Shown here: positions 1-10,396 of the stretch, one piece after another | Numbering within the stretch: the stretch's first letter is position 1 | How the letters are laid out: each line of letters begins with the position of its first letter | Assembly (NCBI GenBank): GCA_033675265.1 | Contig: JAUJYZ010000504.1 | Coordinates: forward strand, 684,128 to 748,127 | Source: Actinostola sp. cb2023 | Lineage: Eukaryota > Cnidaria > Anthozoa > Actiniaria > Actinostolidae | Length of the DNA: 64,000 nt | Direction: 5' to 3' | Notes under the pieces: model-generated | Database searches by the model: none | Told to the model about the DNA's origin: nothing | Seen by the model: only the letters and a program-made list of their open reading frames with translations | Translations under genes and position numbers: made by a program

Positions 1-3000
1 ATGAATGGATGCCTGTGGCAGTGAAGACTCTAAAGGTCGGCTCTTCACTTGAAGAAAAGGTAGGTTAATTAATGTACAATATAGTATTCTACACCTACCT
101 AGCTTACGAAGACGAAACCTTAGATCCTCCCGTCCCTAACGGGAAGAGGAGGAATGGAGAAGAGTCTGGATACGTAGTTGATGACGATGCAGTCACTATT
201 TATTTGTATTATTCTGTTTGTTGATTTCCTAACAAGAATATCGACAAATTTGATTATTTAAATTATAGTGTTCGTTCTGCATGCATATACACAGATCCTC
301 CCATCCCTAAATGGAAGAGTAGGAGGGAGAAGAGTCTGGGTACGAGAGATTTATTTGTCTCTTTTGTCGATTTTCTGAGTGATGCAGCTGAGTGATGCTG
401 AAACCATCAACGATACACTCACAATTATATATTCGATTATGTAAATTATAGTGTTCTATATATACACAGACCCTCCTGTCCCTAAATGGAAGAGTAGGAG
501 GGAGAAGAGTCTGGGTACGAGAGATTTATTTGTCTCTTTTGTCGATTTCCTGAGTGATGCAGCTGAGTGATGCTGAAACCATCAACGATACACTCACAAT
601 AATAACTTCGATTATGTAAATTATAGTGTTCTATATATACACAGACCCTCCCGTCCCTAAAGGGAGGAGGAGGGGAGAAGAGTCTGGGTACGAAGATAAT
701 GTAGATTTATTTGTGTCGTGTTCGTCCGTAGCTTGAATTCCTGAGCGAGGCAGAAACCATGAAAGTATTCACTCACAAGAATATCGTGAAGTTACTGGGT
801 GTGTGTACCAAAGGCGAACCTGCACTGGCCGTAATGGAGTTAATGATTCATGGTAAGCGTATGATAAGAGTAAAGACCTTGGTCCATTACCATGGGAACA
901 GGACAGGGAGCCCAGTACTGTTTATTAGACCAGTAAAGACCTTGGTCCATTACCATGGGAACAGGACAGGGAGCCCAGCACTGTTTATTAGACCAGTAAA
1001 GACCTTCAATGGTCCATTACCATGGGAACAGGACAGGGAGCCCAGCACTGTTTATTAGACCAGTAAAGACCTTGGTCCATTACCATGGGAACAGGACAGG
1101 GAGCCCAGCACTGTTTATTAGACCAGTAAAGGCCTTGGTCCGTTACCATGGGAACAGGACAGGGAGCCCAACACTGTTTATTAGACCAGTGAAGGCCTTG
1201 GTCCGTTACCATGGGAACAGGACACACGGAGGAACTTTGCATGCAATGATACTAATAATAATAAAGACTTTATTTAAAGAGGGTGCTGGCAATATATCAT
1301 TGCACATATACAGTCGTTTTCGTATGAGTAGGAAACCTACGGCACGGAGTTACGGTCACGGTGTGGAATCGAATGATATCTATTCAACCAATCACAGCGC
1401 GCGAAATCATTGCTCAACCAATCAGAATGCCTGGACACGGCACGATCACCGCACGGCACGAACCGTACCGTAACTACTTCCCACTCATACGAAAACGACT
1501 CTATTGCAGAAGTAGGATTATGTACATGCATTCATATTGCGTGTAATATATCCTTTTGTAATCTCAACGACTTTCTTCTTTAATTTCCTTTTTTACCCCA
1601 CTTGTGGGTTTTTTTCTACTTTTTTCCACCTCTTTTTTTTTCTTTTTCTTTTTTCCCTCCTTTTTCTCCCCTTTTTTGTAAAAGAAAAGGTTTTTATTGA
1701 TGCATGCATTTGTGCATCCTCTGTAACCCAGGGGTATATTCTGTCGCTCGTTACTCGCTCCAAGAGAAAGTATTTTTCTGGGAGCAAGTAACGAGCGACA
1801 GAATGTACCCCTGGGTTCCCGAGGATGGCATTTGTGTTATAACACAAGAGCAAATGTTTCATTTCCTTTATGTTTCACAGGCGATTTAAAAAGTTTCTTG
1901 CTCGCGAGAAGACAGTTCGTCAATCAGTCTTGTAAAGAGGTAACGTTGTGCATCAGTTTGAGCGAACAATACGTTACACAGTTTGTCAGCTTTAGTTTGT
2001 TGTTTTGTGCTAGGCTGAAGATGTTACTCCAGCGACGTTGACCAACATGGCACTAGAAATAGCCAGTGGATTAGCGTACTTGTCGAACTTGAAATACGTT
2101 CATCGGTAAGACATTTAACTTTATTCTATTCTCTTATTACGACATGCTCGAGGATCCAGCGGTTTTTGTCCGCGCTCCGAAGTGACTTCGGAGTTGACTT
2201 CGGAGTGACTTCGGAGCGCGGACAAAAACCGCTGGATCCTCGAGCATGTTATTACGAAGGTACAACAAACAATCATCGAACGAACGAATGAAGGAACTTT
2301 TGAGTGAAGGATGGAAGGAAAATAGGGAGGAAGGGAAATGAATGAGTGAACTGATGATTTAATAAAAAATGATGGAAGGAGAAAAGGGATGAGAGAGGAA
2401 GGGAATAAATGAGTGAACAAATGGATGAATGAGTAAATGATGATGAGTGAACAAATGGATGAATGAGTAAAATGATGAATGAGTGAACAAATGGATGAAT
2501 GAGTAAATGAATGAGTGAACAAATGGATGAATGAGTAAATGAATGAGTGAACAAATGGATGAATGAGTAAATGAATGAGTGAACAAATGGATGAATGAGT
2601 AAATGAATGAGTGAACAAATGGATGAATGAGTAAATGAATGAGTGAACAAATGGATGAATGAGTAAATGAATGAGTGAACAAATGGATGAATGAGTAAAT
2701 GAATGAGTGAACAAATGGATGAATGAGTAAATGAATGAGTGAACAAATGGATGAATGAGTAAATGAATGAGTGAACAAATGGATGAATGAGTAAATGAAT
2801 GAGTGAACAAATGGATGAATGAGTAAATGAATGAGTGAACAAATGGATGAATGAGTAAATGAATGAGTGAACAAATGGATGAATGAGTAAATGAATGAGT
2901 GAACAAATGGATGAATGAGTAAATGAATGAGTGAACAAATGGATGAATGAGTAAATGAATGAGTGAACAAATGGATGAATGAGTAAATGAATGAGTGAAC

Positions 3001-5162
3001 AAATGGATGAATGAGTAAATGAATGAGTGAACAAATGGATGAATGAGTAAATGAATGAGTGAACAAATGGATGAATGAGTAAATGAATGAGTGAACAAAT
3101 GGATGAATGAGTAAATGAATGAGTGAACAAATGGATGAATGAGTAAATGAATGAATGAGTGAACAAATGGATGAATGAGTAAATGAATGAGTGAACAAAT
3201 GGATGAATGAGTAAATGAATGAGTGAACAAATGGATGAATGAGTAAATGAATGAGTGAACAAATGGATGAATGAGTAAATGAATGAGTGAACAAATGGGA
3301 TGAATGAGTAAATGAATGAGTGAACAAATGGATGAATGAGTAAATGAATGAGTGAACAAATGGATGAATGAGTAAATGAATGAGTGAACAAATGAATGAA
3401 TGAGTAAATGAATGAGTGAACAAATGGATAATGAATGACTTACCTTTTTTCAAAGGGACCTGGCACTACGAAACTGTATGGTCGGTTCGGGTCACGTGGT
3501 CAAACTTGGTGATTTTGGTATGACGAGGGCAATGTATGATTCAGATTACTACAGATTTGGACGAAAAGGTACTTGATCTGTTTTATGATAGAAAATATCT
3601 CTTTTCCTTCCTTCGGTGTAACTTCCGGGAAAAGTAGCATTTTTAAGGAATCAGATTCAGCCAGGCATCTCTTTGGGATTCCTGTGGTGCCTGTCCTTTC
3701 ACACAGGGATACCGCAATAATAAAATAGAAGTGATTACAAAGAAAATTGGGCTTCCTGTGGACTTTATTTTCAAAATACTTATTTACCTTAATATACTTA
3801 TTACAGTTGGTTTACAAATACAGTAATATACATGTAAATATAATGGTACTAATTTGCGGTACTCCCAGTCGGTCACCTACTGATTTTTTCTGTAGTTTCC
3901 TGTGGACTTGTCTAGGTACGTGCACTAGTAATTGCTTGATTTCATAAGACGTCATTTCCGGTCTCGTGAGGAATTTTCATCAGCTGAATTCCACCTTTTC
4001 AATAGAATACTCTCTGCTTGATAGCACATGGAGGGCAGTGTTTGCCCGTCATTTGAAGCAAATAATGAGATTCAAGGAGTTTTAACAGCTGATTGAAACC
4101 AAGCAATTCCGCACACAAGAATATCGTTCTATTAAAGCAATCATCGCCTCAGGATAAATGTGACTGAACTCAATGCTAAGTTTTTGCTCATTTTTTCAAT
4201 CATTTTGTCTTTCTTTACAAAGGCATGCTTCCAGTGCGCTGGATGGCCCCAGAATCCCTTGCAGACGGATTATTTACTACGAAATCAGACGTGTGGGGCC
4301 TGGGGGTCACTGTATGGGAGCTTTGCACTCTGGGTAGCTTTCCGTACCAGGGCCTCTCGAACTCAGAGGTCGTTGTATTCGTAAAAGAGGAGAATATTAT
4401 GGATATGCCACGTGACTGTACCATTCAACTGTAAGTAGACGAAATTTATTGAAACTATTCAAAGTATTCGCTTTAAATAATCGCACAGCGGCCATCTTGG
4501 ATTTGACGTCACGATTTTTATCATGAAAACGAGGTCACGCGTGGTAGCGTTGCTTGAGGCGGACATGTTAGCTCAACAGTGATTTTTGTAACGCGTGACC
4601 GAACTGTCCATCTGAAGCAACGCTTCCACGCGTGACCTAGTTAGTTTTCATGATAAAAATCATGACGTCAAATCCAAGATGGCCGCTGCGCGATTGAAAC
4701 ACTTCGTAACCGACTGACTTTGTGATATATTTTCTAAAAGTTTATTATTATTATTATTTTCTAAGAGTTGAACTATTACATCAGTGCTGGCAAATAGACC
4801 CTAACGATCGCCCTGAGCCAATCACGATCATGGAATTTCTAACCAATTACAGCAAGATGATCACGCCCTGTTTAAATGCACCAATCGCTAGCATAGCCGC
4901 TGATGACGATTTGCTTGACACTGACAGCTTTACCGCTGACCAACCAGCAGCGAGCCCGCGACGTATCTCGCGCAAATTTTCACCCCCTATGAGGCCTCCT
5001 AAGTGGTCGCCCATGTCCACGCCCACGTTCACGCGTGTTCAAAGGCTCTCAGCTGCCAGAAGACTGTCGACGGACCAGTTAAGGACGATGATCGAAAGTC
5101 TGACGCCACCGGGAAGCCCGTCGCTTGGTGGGAAAGTGGAACGCAAAGAGGAGTTTGTATAA
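1..5162 (+). CDS. Insulin-receptor-like receptor tyrosine kinase, kinase domain and C-tail (5' part outside window)
   Basis: Seven exons: 1-59, 732-852, 1881-1939, 2014-2105, 3456-3568, 4223-4430, 4766-5162 (TAA). All junctions are GT-AG and phases agree. Together they encode most of a tyrosine kinase domain: VAVKTLK with the beta-3 lysine in exon 1, FLSEAETM with the alpha-C glutamate in exon 2, [11 protein letters not shown] catalytic loop across the 2105/3456 junction, GDFGMTR, an activation loop MYDSDYYR with the Y-x-x-x-Y-Y pattern of insulin/IGF receptors, then [11 protein letters not shown] and the [10 protein letters not shown] helix. Known family role: the trans-autophosphorylated loop activates a membrane receptor for insulin-like ligands. 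A Ser/Pro-rich cytoplasmic tail of about 95 residues follows. The glycine loop, membrane segment and ectodomain lie before base 1, so ligand type cannot be judged. The ATGs inside exons are not starts. Introns are loaded with repeats. InsR-type kinase is firm; orthology is inferred. Confidence 0.93.
122..790 (+). repeat. Tandem ~175-bp duplication carrying decayed copies of a kinase exon
   Basis: Four head-to-tail copies begin at about 122, 294, 470 and 644, each with 'cctcccgtccctaa' or a close variant followed by 'gagaagagtctgg'. The last copy runs into the real exon at 732-852. The second and third hold degraded versions of its start (ctgagtgatgc, ctgaaaccat, cactcacaa) with frame-breaking changes. 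The first keeps only 'aacaagaatatcg'. So intron plus the exon's 5' part was duplicated, and only the 3'-most copy stayed coding. Confidence 0.8.
870..1222. repeat. 63-bp minisatellite, about 5.5 copies
   Basis: The unit contains ccttggtccattaccatg and cagcactgtttattagacc. The copies are nearly identical, and one has a 4-6 bp insertion. The period is divisible by three, which explains the spurious open frames on both strands. It lies in the receptor intron 853-1880. Confidence 0.9.
1312..1500. mobile_element. MITE with 18-bp perfect terminal inverted repeats
   Basis: The ends are agtcgttttcgtatgagt and its exact complement at 1483-1500. Internal sequence has two 'caaccaatca' CCAAT-like motifs. 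A partial copy sharing the left end and the CCAAT motifs lies at 34893-35010, so the element is dispersed. Confidence 0.8.
1725..1816. repeat. Hairpin-forming inverted repeat
   Basis: Arms of about 43 bp (aacccaggggta... to ...tacccctgggtt) with a few mismatches around a short loop; 'ctgtcgctcgttactcgctc' pairs with its complement at about 1780-1802. It ends 64 bp before receptor exon 1881-1939. Probably a small foldback element. Confidence 0.8.
2143..2248. mobile_element. 106-bp foldback element with 9-bp target duplication
   Basis: Arms of 41 bp are perfectly complementary (catgctcgaggatccagc... to its complement ending 2248) around a loop of short 'acttcgga' repeats. The element is exactly flanked by the direct repeat ttattacga at 2134-2142 and 2249-2257. 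A 9-bp duplication is typical of Mutator-like insertions, but the superfamily is inferred. Confidence 0.85.
2408..3436. repeat. 32-bp minisatellite, about 32 copies
   Basis: The unit is 'gaatgagtgaacaaatgg' followed by 'atgaatgagtaaat', with very few variants. The minus strand has no stop in any frame of the unit, and 32 is not a multiple of three, so three long overlapping spurious frames arise. It fills the receptor intron 2106-3455 and ends about 20 bp before the acceptor at 3454-3455. Confidence 0.97.
4479..4697. mobile_element. Foldback/MITE with ~75-bp inverted repeats
   Basis: Left arm aatcgcacagcggccatc... and right arm ...gatggccgctgcgcgatt pair over about 75 bp with few mismatches, including 'ttttcatgataaaaat' and 'cacgcgtgacc' blocks. 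It lies in the receptor intron 4431-4765. No clear target duplication was seen. Confidence 0.85.
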
Positions 5163-6340
5163 AGCCCTGTAAGATATTATGTAGACTCGTTGTATTGATT
5201 CACAGGGACAAAGGTCTGTTTGTGAATGAGTACAAGCTGTTTGTGAATGAGTACAAGGGGTCTATATTCTATTATGATACTGGAGGTGATACGATATAAA
5301 TTATCTCACAATTTACATTATTATGATCGCAGCAAACATACACGGGGTTGTGTTGGCTCGCGATTTCTCTTATTATATCAATGTCTATATTATTATGTTC
5401 TATATATATTCTATTCTATTTCTCTTATTATATCAATGTCTATATTATTATGTTCTATATATATTATATTTCTCTTATTCCTTCCCCCTTTCGTCTCTTT
5501 CCTTTTCTTCCCTTGCAATGCTATCTTATTTCTTTTCTTATTTCTTCTTTTTCTTTTTTTTCAACTCCAAGCACTCCCGAAGGTACTCTGAGAAATTTGT
5601 TTCTGACGAATGAATCCAATGATTCTATTCTTTATCTTGTATTGATATTTTTATATCATACTCGAATTTATTTGAAAACTTGAAAACTTGGTTTATATGC
5701 CTTAAAATGAGGCAGAAAGTATTTTATAAATTTGACGAAAACTCCTATCAAAACCGGAAATGACGTCTATTGATATCAACCAATACCATTACTCTATTTA
5801 TGACATCATATCTATTTCAGCCAATAGAAATAGTGTGCTTCAACCATGTGAAATAATTCTAATTTATATTTGTGAACTCATATTTCAATACACACATTTT
5901 GTGGGTAAATTATATAATGTGTATATAGATTATTATTATTATATTTTTGTCTGTATTGATTTCACTATATTTTATTTGATGACACTCAAAATATCTTCTC
6001 ATCTTTGTAATATTAATAAATCCACGCCTGAAGGTGTTGACTGTCTTATTCACCTACAATTCGACTAGTCCCTTTCAGTGCGGCAAGTGCGCTTTTCCCA
6101 TGGCAATGTCGCGTCCCGCACAAACTGGTTTCTGACGCATCATTTTGAGATTTGGTTATTGTACATATATAGAGTGAAAATTGGACAGTTTTTAAGTGTA
6201 ATTGTTGCGTCTTTGAGAAAACATGACAGCAATTCGTGAGAGTAGCAGAGCAAATAACTTGTGCAAGGGTAGGCAGCTGAAAAGCCCGATGGGAGTGTCC
6301 AATAAAATGTGTGTATGTAGCACTATAGCTACTGCAAATG
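5163..6340. other. Receptor 3' flank, no further gene seen
   Basis: AT-rich sequence after the receptor stop. A 55-bp direct duplication (tctcttattatatcaatg...) occupies about 5367-5466. Short direct repeats of 'tttgtgaatgagtacaag' lie at 5218-5257. An AATAAA at about 6015 on the plus strand is a possible polyadenylation signal. Confidence 0.4.
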
Positions 6341-6350
6341 CTGCTACTGC

Positions 6351-6536
6351 TGTACACACGGTGTAACATTGCGCGCAATATTGCCTACAACATGCACAAT
6401 TTCAGTACGTCCACCTCTGCAACATATTGAACGCAGTGTTGCAGAAGTAGGATCGCACAACAATTGCAGAGGTAAGACACGCTGCAACAAAATTGCCAGT
6501 AATATTGCGCGCAATGTTGCACCGTGTGTCTGTACA
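6351..6536. mobile_element. MITE with 'acattgcgcgcaatatt' inverted repeats
   Basis: Left end tgtacacacggtgtaacatt... pairs with ...gcaccgtgtgtctgtaca over about 35 bp. Internal palindromes 'attgcgcgcaat' recur. A related copy lies at 40830-41060, sharing the 'gcaacattgcgcgcaa' and 'gttgcagaggta' blocks. Confidence 0.75.
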
Positions 6537-6730
6537 TTAATAGTAGTTGCACTAACAGCAGCAGCAGTTGTGCGGGAGGAGTACTTTCAGCGGTAGCAGT
6601 AACCTCTTTCCTCTCATCCTCTCACCTCCCCATTTCCTTTAACCACAAGCTTTGTAGATCACATCAGTAATAACAGCAGGGAGTAGCAGTGGTGTTAAGG
6701 GAGTTGGCCCAAGCTCTATGCAATACTATA

Positions 6731-6906
6731 CAATCATCAAGAATTCCAGACTTTCGGTACGCGAGCAATCCATTATGAGATTATTACAAAGGAAACTAGA
6801 CACAGGGAGCCCAAGCTATGTTTTTGCTCACTTGGTGCTCTCTTCCTTTGTAATAATCTCACAATGCATTGCGCGCGTACCGGAAGTCTGGAACTCTTGA
6901 TGCTTG
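6731..6906. mobile_element. MITE with ~63-bp inverted repeats and TA flanks
   Basis: Left caatcatcaagaattccag... pairs with right ...ctggaactcttgatgcttg. The flanking dinucleotide is TA on both sides (6729-6730, 6907-6908), as expected for a non-autonomous Tc1/mariner element. Confidence 0.8.
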
Positions 6907-7436
6907 TATTAGTTCATTCAATGATAATCACTGCAATAAGCTTCGATGTTTTATTAAGCAAAACTATCGCTAAACTTCCATCGTCACACTTCGTTAAAAT
7001 ATCTGTACAATCATTCCGCGTATCTATCTGATATACTCTGTCATGGTTGAGAATATGTAATGTATACAATTCGTGTAAAACTGTAACTATATAAGCATTA
7101 GGAACAACCCATTGCGCGGTCTTCCTGTGCGATAACAAACGTTCGAGAACTGGAGACGAAACTCCATAAGTGAGCCCACTGTTGTATAAATGAATTGTGT
7201 CAGCGGTGTTTACCTTGAGAATTACAAATATCTCGGTTAGAAATTCAAATCGTAAAGATATTGTTAAGCACTTGACTTTCTCTAGTCGTACGTTGCTAAG
7301 TTGTAACGGCTTACAACAACTTGCGTTCTCTTGTGGGAAATGTGATCACTCTTAAATAAACAGTAAATGCCTTCAATTGGCAAGCTGGTGCACGATTGGG
7401 ATTAAGGCAGCTTGAGTGTTCGTTGGACCAAAGCCA

Positions 7437-7646
7437 GGGGGAGTACTCCCATGTATAAGTGGTATGGGTATGTGCCGCCCAACAGGGTTTTCTAGCGTTC
7501 CAGCCTTGAAATAGTGTAACAAATCTGCACTGCAAAACGCATTTTTTGAACTGCAATAGGGGTATGTAAATGGTGATTTTTGCACTAAAACAGGGTCAGA
7601 GGTCTGGGCGGCACACCGCTACCCCAAATTATGGTGAGTACACCCA
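7437..7646. mobile_element. Dispersed element beginning 'gggggagtactccc'
   Basis: Imperfect terminal repeats gggggagtactccc (left) and ggtgagtacaccc (right). The interior includes 'ggtatgtgccgccc' and 'acagggtcagaggtctgg'. A diverged relative of the right half lies at about 23060-23150 (acagggtcaggattg, agtgagtacctccc). It resembles a repeat I remember from coral genomes; this was not verified. Confidence 0.6.
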
Positions 7647-7832
7647 AACCACGGCGAAACCAAAGCCTCGCTTTCTGGTGAATATAATTGTCGGCACCAC
7701 TAACATGAATGGATTATATATCACGGTCTTTATACATAGATAACTGGTACATAACACCAGTTGTTTGTCGTAATATCTTATCGTCTTTGTAACATTTGTG
7801 CCGATTCCACTCGGTTTGCTGTCGCTTGCAGT

Positions 7833-8100
7833 TCCGTGGTATGTCGAATGCATCGTCTCAATAGATTCTCGCTCACAATCTCTCGCTCACTTCTCCAGTT
7901 GTGTTGCTTGTTTACTCTCATGGTATGTCGAATGCATCGTCTCACTAGATTCTCGCTCACTTCTCCAGTTGTGTTGCTTGTTTACTCTCATGGTATGTCG
8001 AATGCATCGTCTCACTAGATTCTCGCTCACAATCTCTCGCTCACTTCTCCAGTTGTGTTACTTGCTTGTTTACTCTCATGGAATGTCGGATGCATTTCAG
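7833..8100. repeat. 70-bp minisatellite overlapping a coding 3' end
   Basis: The unit contains 'ctctcatggtatgtcgaatg' and 'tctcgctcacttctccag'. There are about 3.5 copies, some with an extra 'aatctctcgctcac'. Its right end overlaps the last codons of the minus-strand membrane protein ending at 8027. Confidence 0.85.
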
Positions 8101-10354
8101 TTCGACTTATAACATTCAGCGCGCTCGATATACTCGCACTGTGTTCCTCCATTATTGTAGTAAACTTTAACCTAGCCTTCGGACTACTTAACTCCGGCTC
8201 TGAATCACTGTCCGACATATCCGTACAGGGCGTGGTGCATACCACGTGGAACGAGTTCCCTTGCATCATTTCGCGGTAAGCTGGATGACGTAACGCACCG
8301 GAAGTGCTCCGTCGTGGAGACTGACTTCCGGTTGGCTTGGACTTTTCTTTACCATTGCGCGAACTCGACTCTCTGTAGCTTGGTGAAAACATTTTAACGT
8401 CGTAAATTCCCGAGTCAGATTCTGATGTGTTGTCGCTTTCCTTTCTTGGAGTGACGGGACTGTTGCTACGGGATTGCTCCAGGTTGCGCATGTAATACAT
8501 GAACTCGCGTGGACTCCTGGGTACCCCTAGTGAGTCAAAACTCTTCCACTCGGGACTCCTGAGAGTACTTTCTGTACCACTCCCAATAGTGTTTCTACCG
8601 TCTTTAGGGAATGAGTTGAGCGGGTTTTCTATCATTCCCATGATGTTAGTCTTGCTTGTCCCTCCCCCCTCCATGTACACTAGTGGTGGTAGGTCGATGG
8701 TGGAGGAGTGGTGATGACCTGCGTGTTGTAGACGTCGCTTTTGACGAGGACTTTTCACTTCGGACTTGCTTTTGTTTTCTACAAATCAAACAACATTTGT
8801 TAATTAATTAGACATGTGAAAAGTAGGCGAAAATATAGCTTCATCAATCTATATAACTTCATACATATATTTTATATCTTCTTTTAAACATATTTAGTGC
8901 ATTATTATTCTCATTATTATTTATTTTTGGTCTTTACAGTATGGACACTCGAACCGTGAACACTTAGGTTTTTTCTAACACATATATAGAAATTATCCAT
9001 TGAGCAAACTGATCAGAAAAATGATTTATTTTGATCACTAAGTGTATTTAAACTCCATGCTCCATTTGAAAGGCTATAAGGCAATAGAAAGTTCGGGAAA
9101 AAAAGTTCGAAAAAAACTTGAAGTGTTCACGGTTCGAGTGTCCACACTGTAAGTTTAGTTCCCTATTTATTTTATTTTAAATTTTTTCAAGATTCGCTCA
9201 TAAGGCAGGTGTTGTACAATAGGACACGAAGTCCCCTTTACAATACATGACACCACGTCCCACCCAATAAGAAGGTTACCCAGTATACCCGACCCCTGAT
9301 GAATTCCCAATATGAAAAAAATATTCACAGATGTAGAGCTACCATGTAGAAATACTGTGAATAAACCGTTATTATTATTATTAAAATGAAAGGTGTGGAG
9401 TTTAGTTTTCAGTTAGGCTTATTCAAGTCGATTATTTTTCAAATTTATGCATTCTTCTTTTATTATTTCTTTCTACCACACCCACATTCGCTTCGATGAC
9501 CGCGATCAATGGTTTCAAGTCGAGATTGGAGTAGACAAAATACAGTAAATCAAATACAGTATGGAAATGTCTTTGGAGCAAATGCGAGAAAGATCTCCTT
9601 ACTTCCATTTGTCTTTCATCCGTTTTATTGATTTCATTCTCAGTGAACCGCAATACTAATTGATTTGTTAACCTACTGTACTATTTATTTTACTCCCCAT
9701 GTGGAATACTCTAATTAGGTCAAAACGGACGGACAGGAAACGCACTTCAAGTGCGCACTATTCAACGTCCTCAAACACTGTAGACTGAGCCAGTGCGCCA
9801 ATTATCATACGTACAGTCAACATGTGCTAATAGCCTCGGGAAATGTTCGTCTGGTGCGCTTTTGGCTTCCGTTTATTGACTCGACACTCAGACGAACGTT
9901 AATCTCTAAAACCGCACCACCGTAGAATACTGCACTAAACAATTTCAGCTACATACAGAAGAAAGTGTGATTCAACGTGCGCTTTTTGGTGCTTTTTCAC
10001 TTTGACCGTTTAACTCTGATGTAGATACGAGCTGAGCTCTTTGAAAGTGCACGCAATGCACATCAGTTACACCCATAATTATATGAAAACATTATTTCAC
10101 CAAGAACAACACAAAACCCGCGCAAAACCATGGAAATATTCATCGACTTATTTTAATGATTTATAAGAATTTCCACAACAAAACCCACTCGGAAAATCGA
10201 GATTATGTTTGAAATTTTTTCGGTAGAAGTACGTTCACTCACCTCGACTCTGCTTGCACAGTAGAATAATAAGCACTACGATCACTGCTAACATAATGGC
10301 GCCACCACCAGCCAATAGACCGATCTCCAGGGATGAGAGGTTAGATAGAAACAT
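8027..10354 (-). CDS. Single-pass membrane protein with long Ser-rich cytoplasmic tail (unrecognised)
   Basis: Two coding exons, 10243-10354 and 8027-8778, joined GT-AG in phase 1, giving 287 residues. The start is the first ATG (TACACGATGT) after an acceptor at 10397-10398; the exon's upstream 42 bases are open but probably 5' UTR. A short N-terminus (MFLSNLSSLEIG) precedes a strong transmembrane helix (LLAGGGAIMLAVIVVLIILLC), then a basic stop-transfer stretch (KQSRENKSKSEVKS). The rest is hydrophilic, rich in Ser/Pro/Arg with SPR and TPR motifs suggesting phosphorylation, and acidic DSDSEPE. Orientation N-out/C-in is inferred from the charges. No known domain recognised. The last ~20 residues are encoded within a 70-bp tandem repeat. 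A 5' UTR exon may lie near 18.2-18.4 kb, where donors AG|GTGAGT and GC|GTAAGT occur on this strand. A longer ectodomain from unseen exons is possible. Confidence 0.6.
8937..9149. mobile_element. Tc1/mariner-type MITE, 213 bp
   Basis: Ends are CAGTATGGACACTCGAACC and the complement of CAGTGTGGACACTCGAACC, with arms of about 37 bp. TA lies on both sides (8935-8936, 9150-9151). It sits in the intron 8779-10242. Confidence 0.88.
9150..10242 (-). other. Intron remainder, no gene seen
   Basis: Rest of the intron of the membrane-protein gene. An open frame at 9432-9653 shows no domain or splice context and is not called. Confidence 0.4.
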
Positions 10355-10396
10355 CGTGTACTGAGCAGAACTGTGAAGATGTGTTGATATATGTAC

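Noticed and set aside
2408..3436. Possible CRISPR-like array
   Set aside because: Units are contiguous without unique spacers and the DNA is eukaryotic; the same holds for the other arrays.
2121..3453. Three overlapping long minus-strand frames (His/Ser/Phe/Ile-rich)
   Set aside because: They are the 32-bp minisatellite read in all three frames; no start context, domain or splice support.
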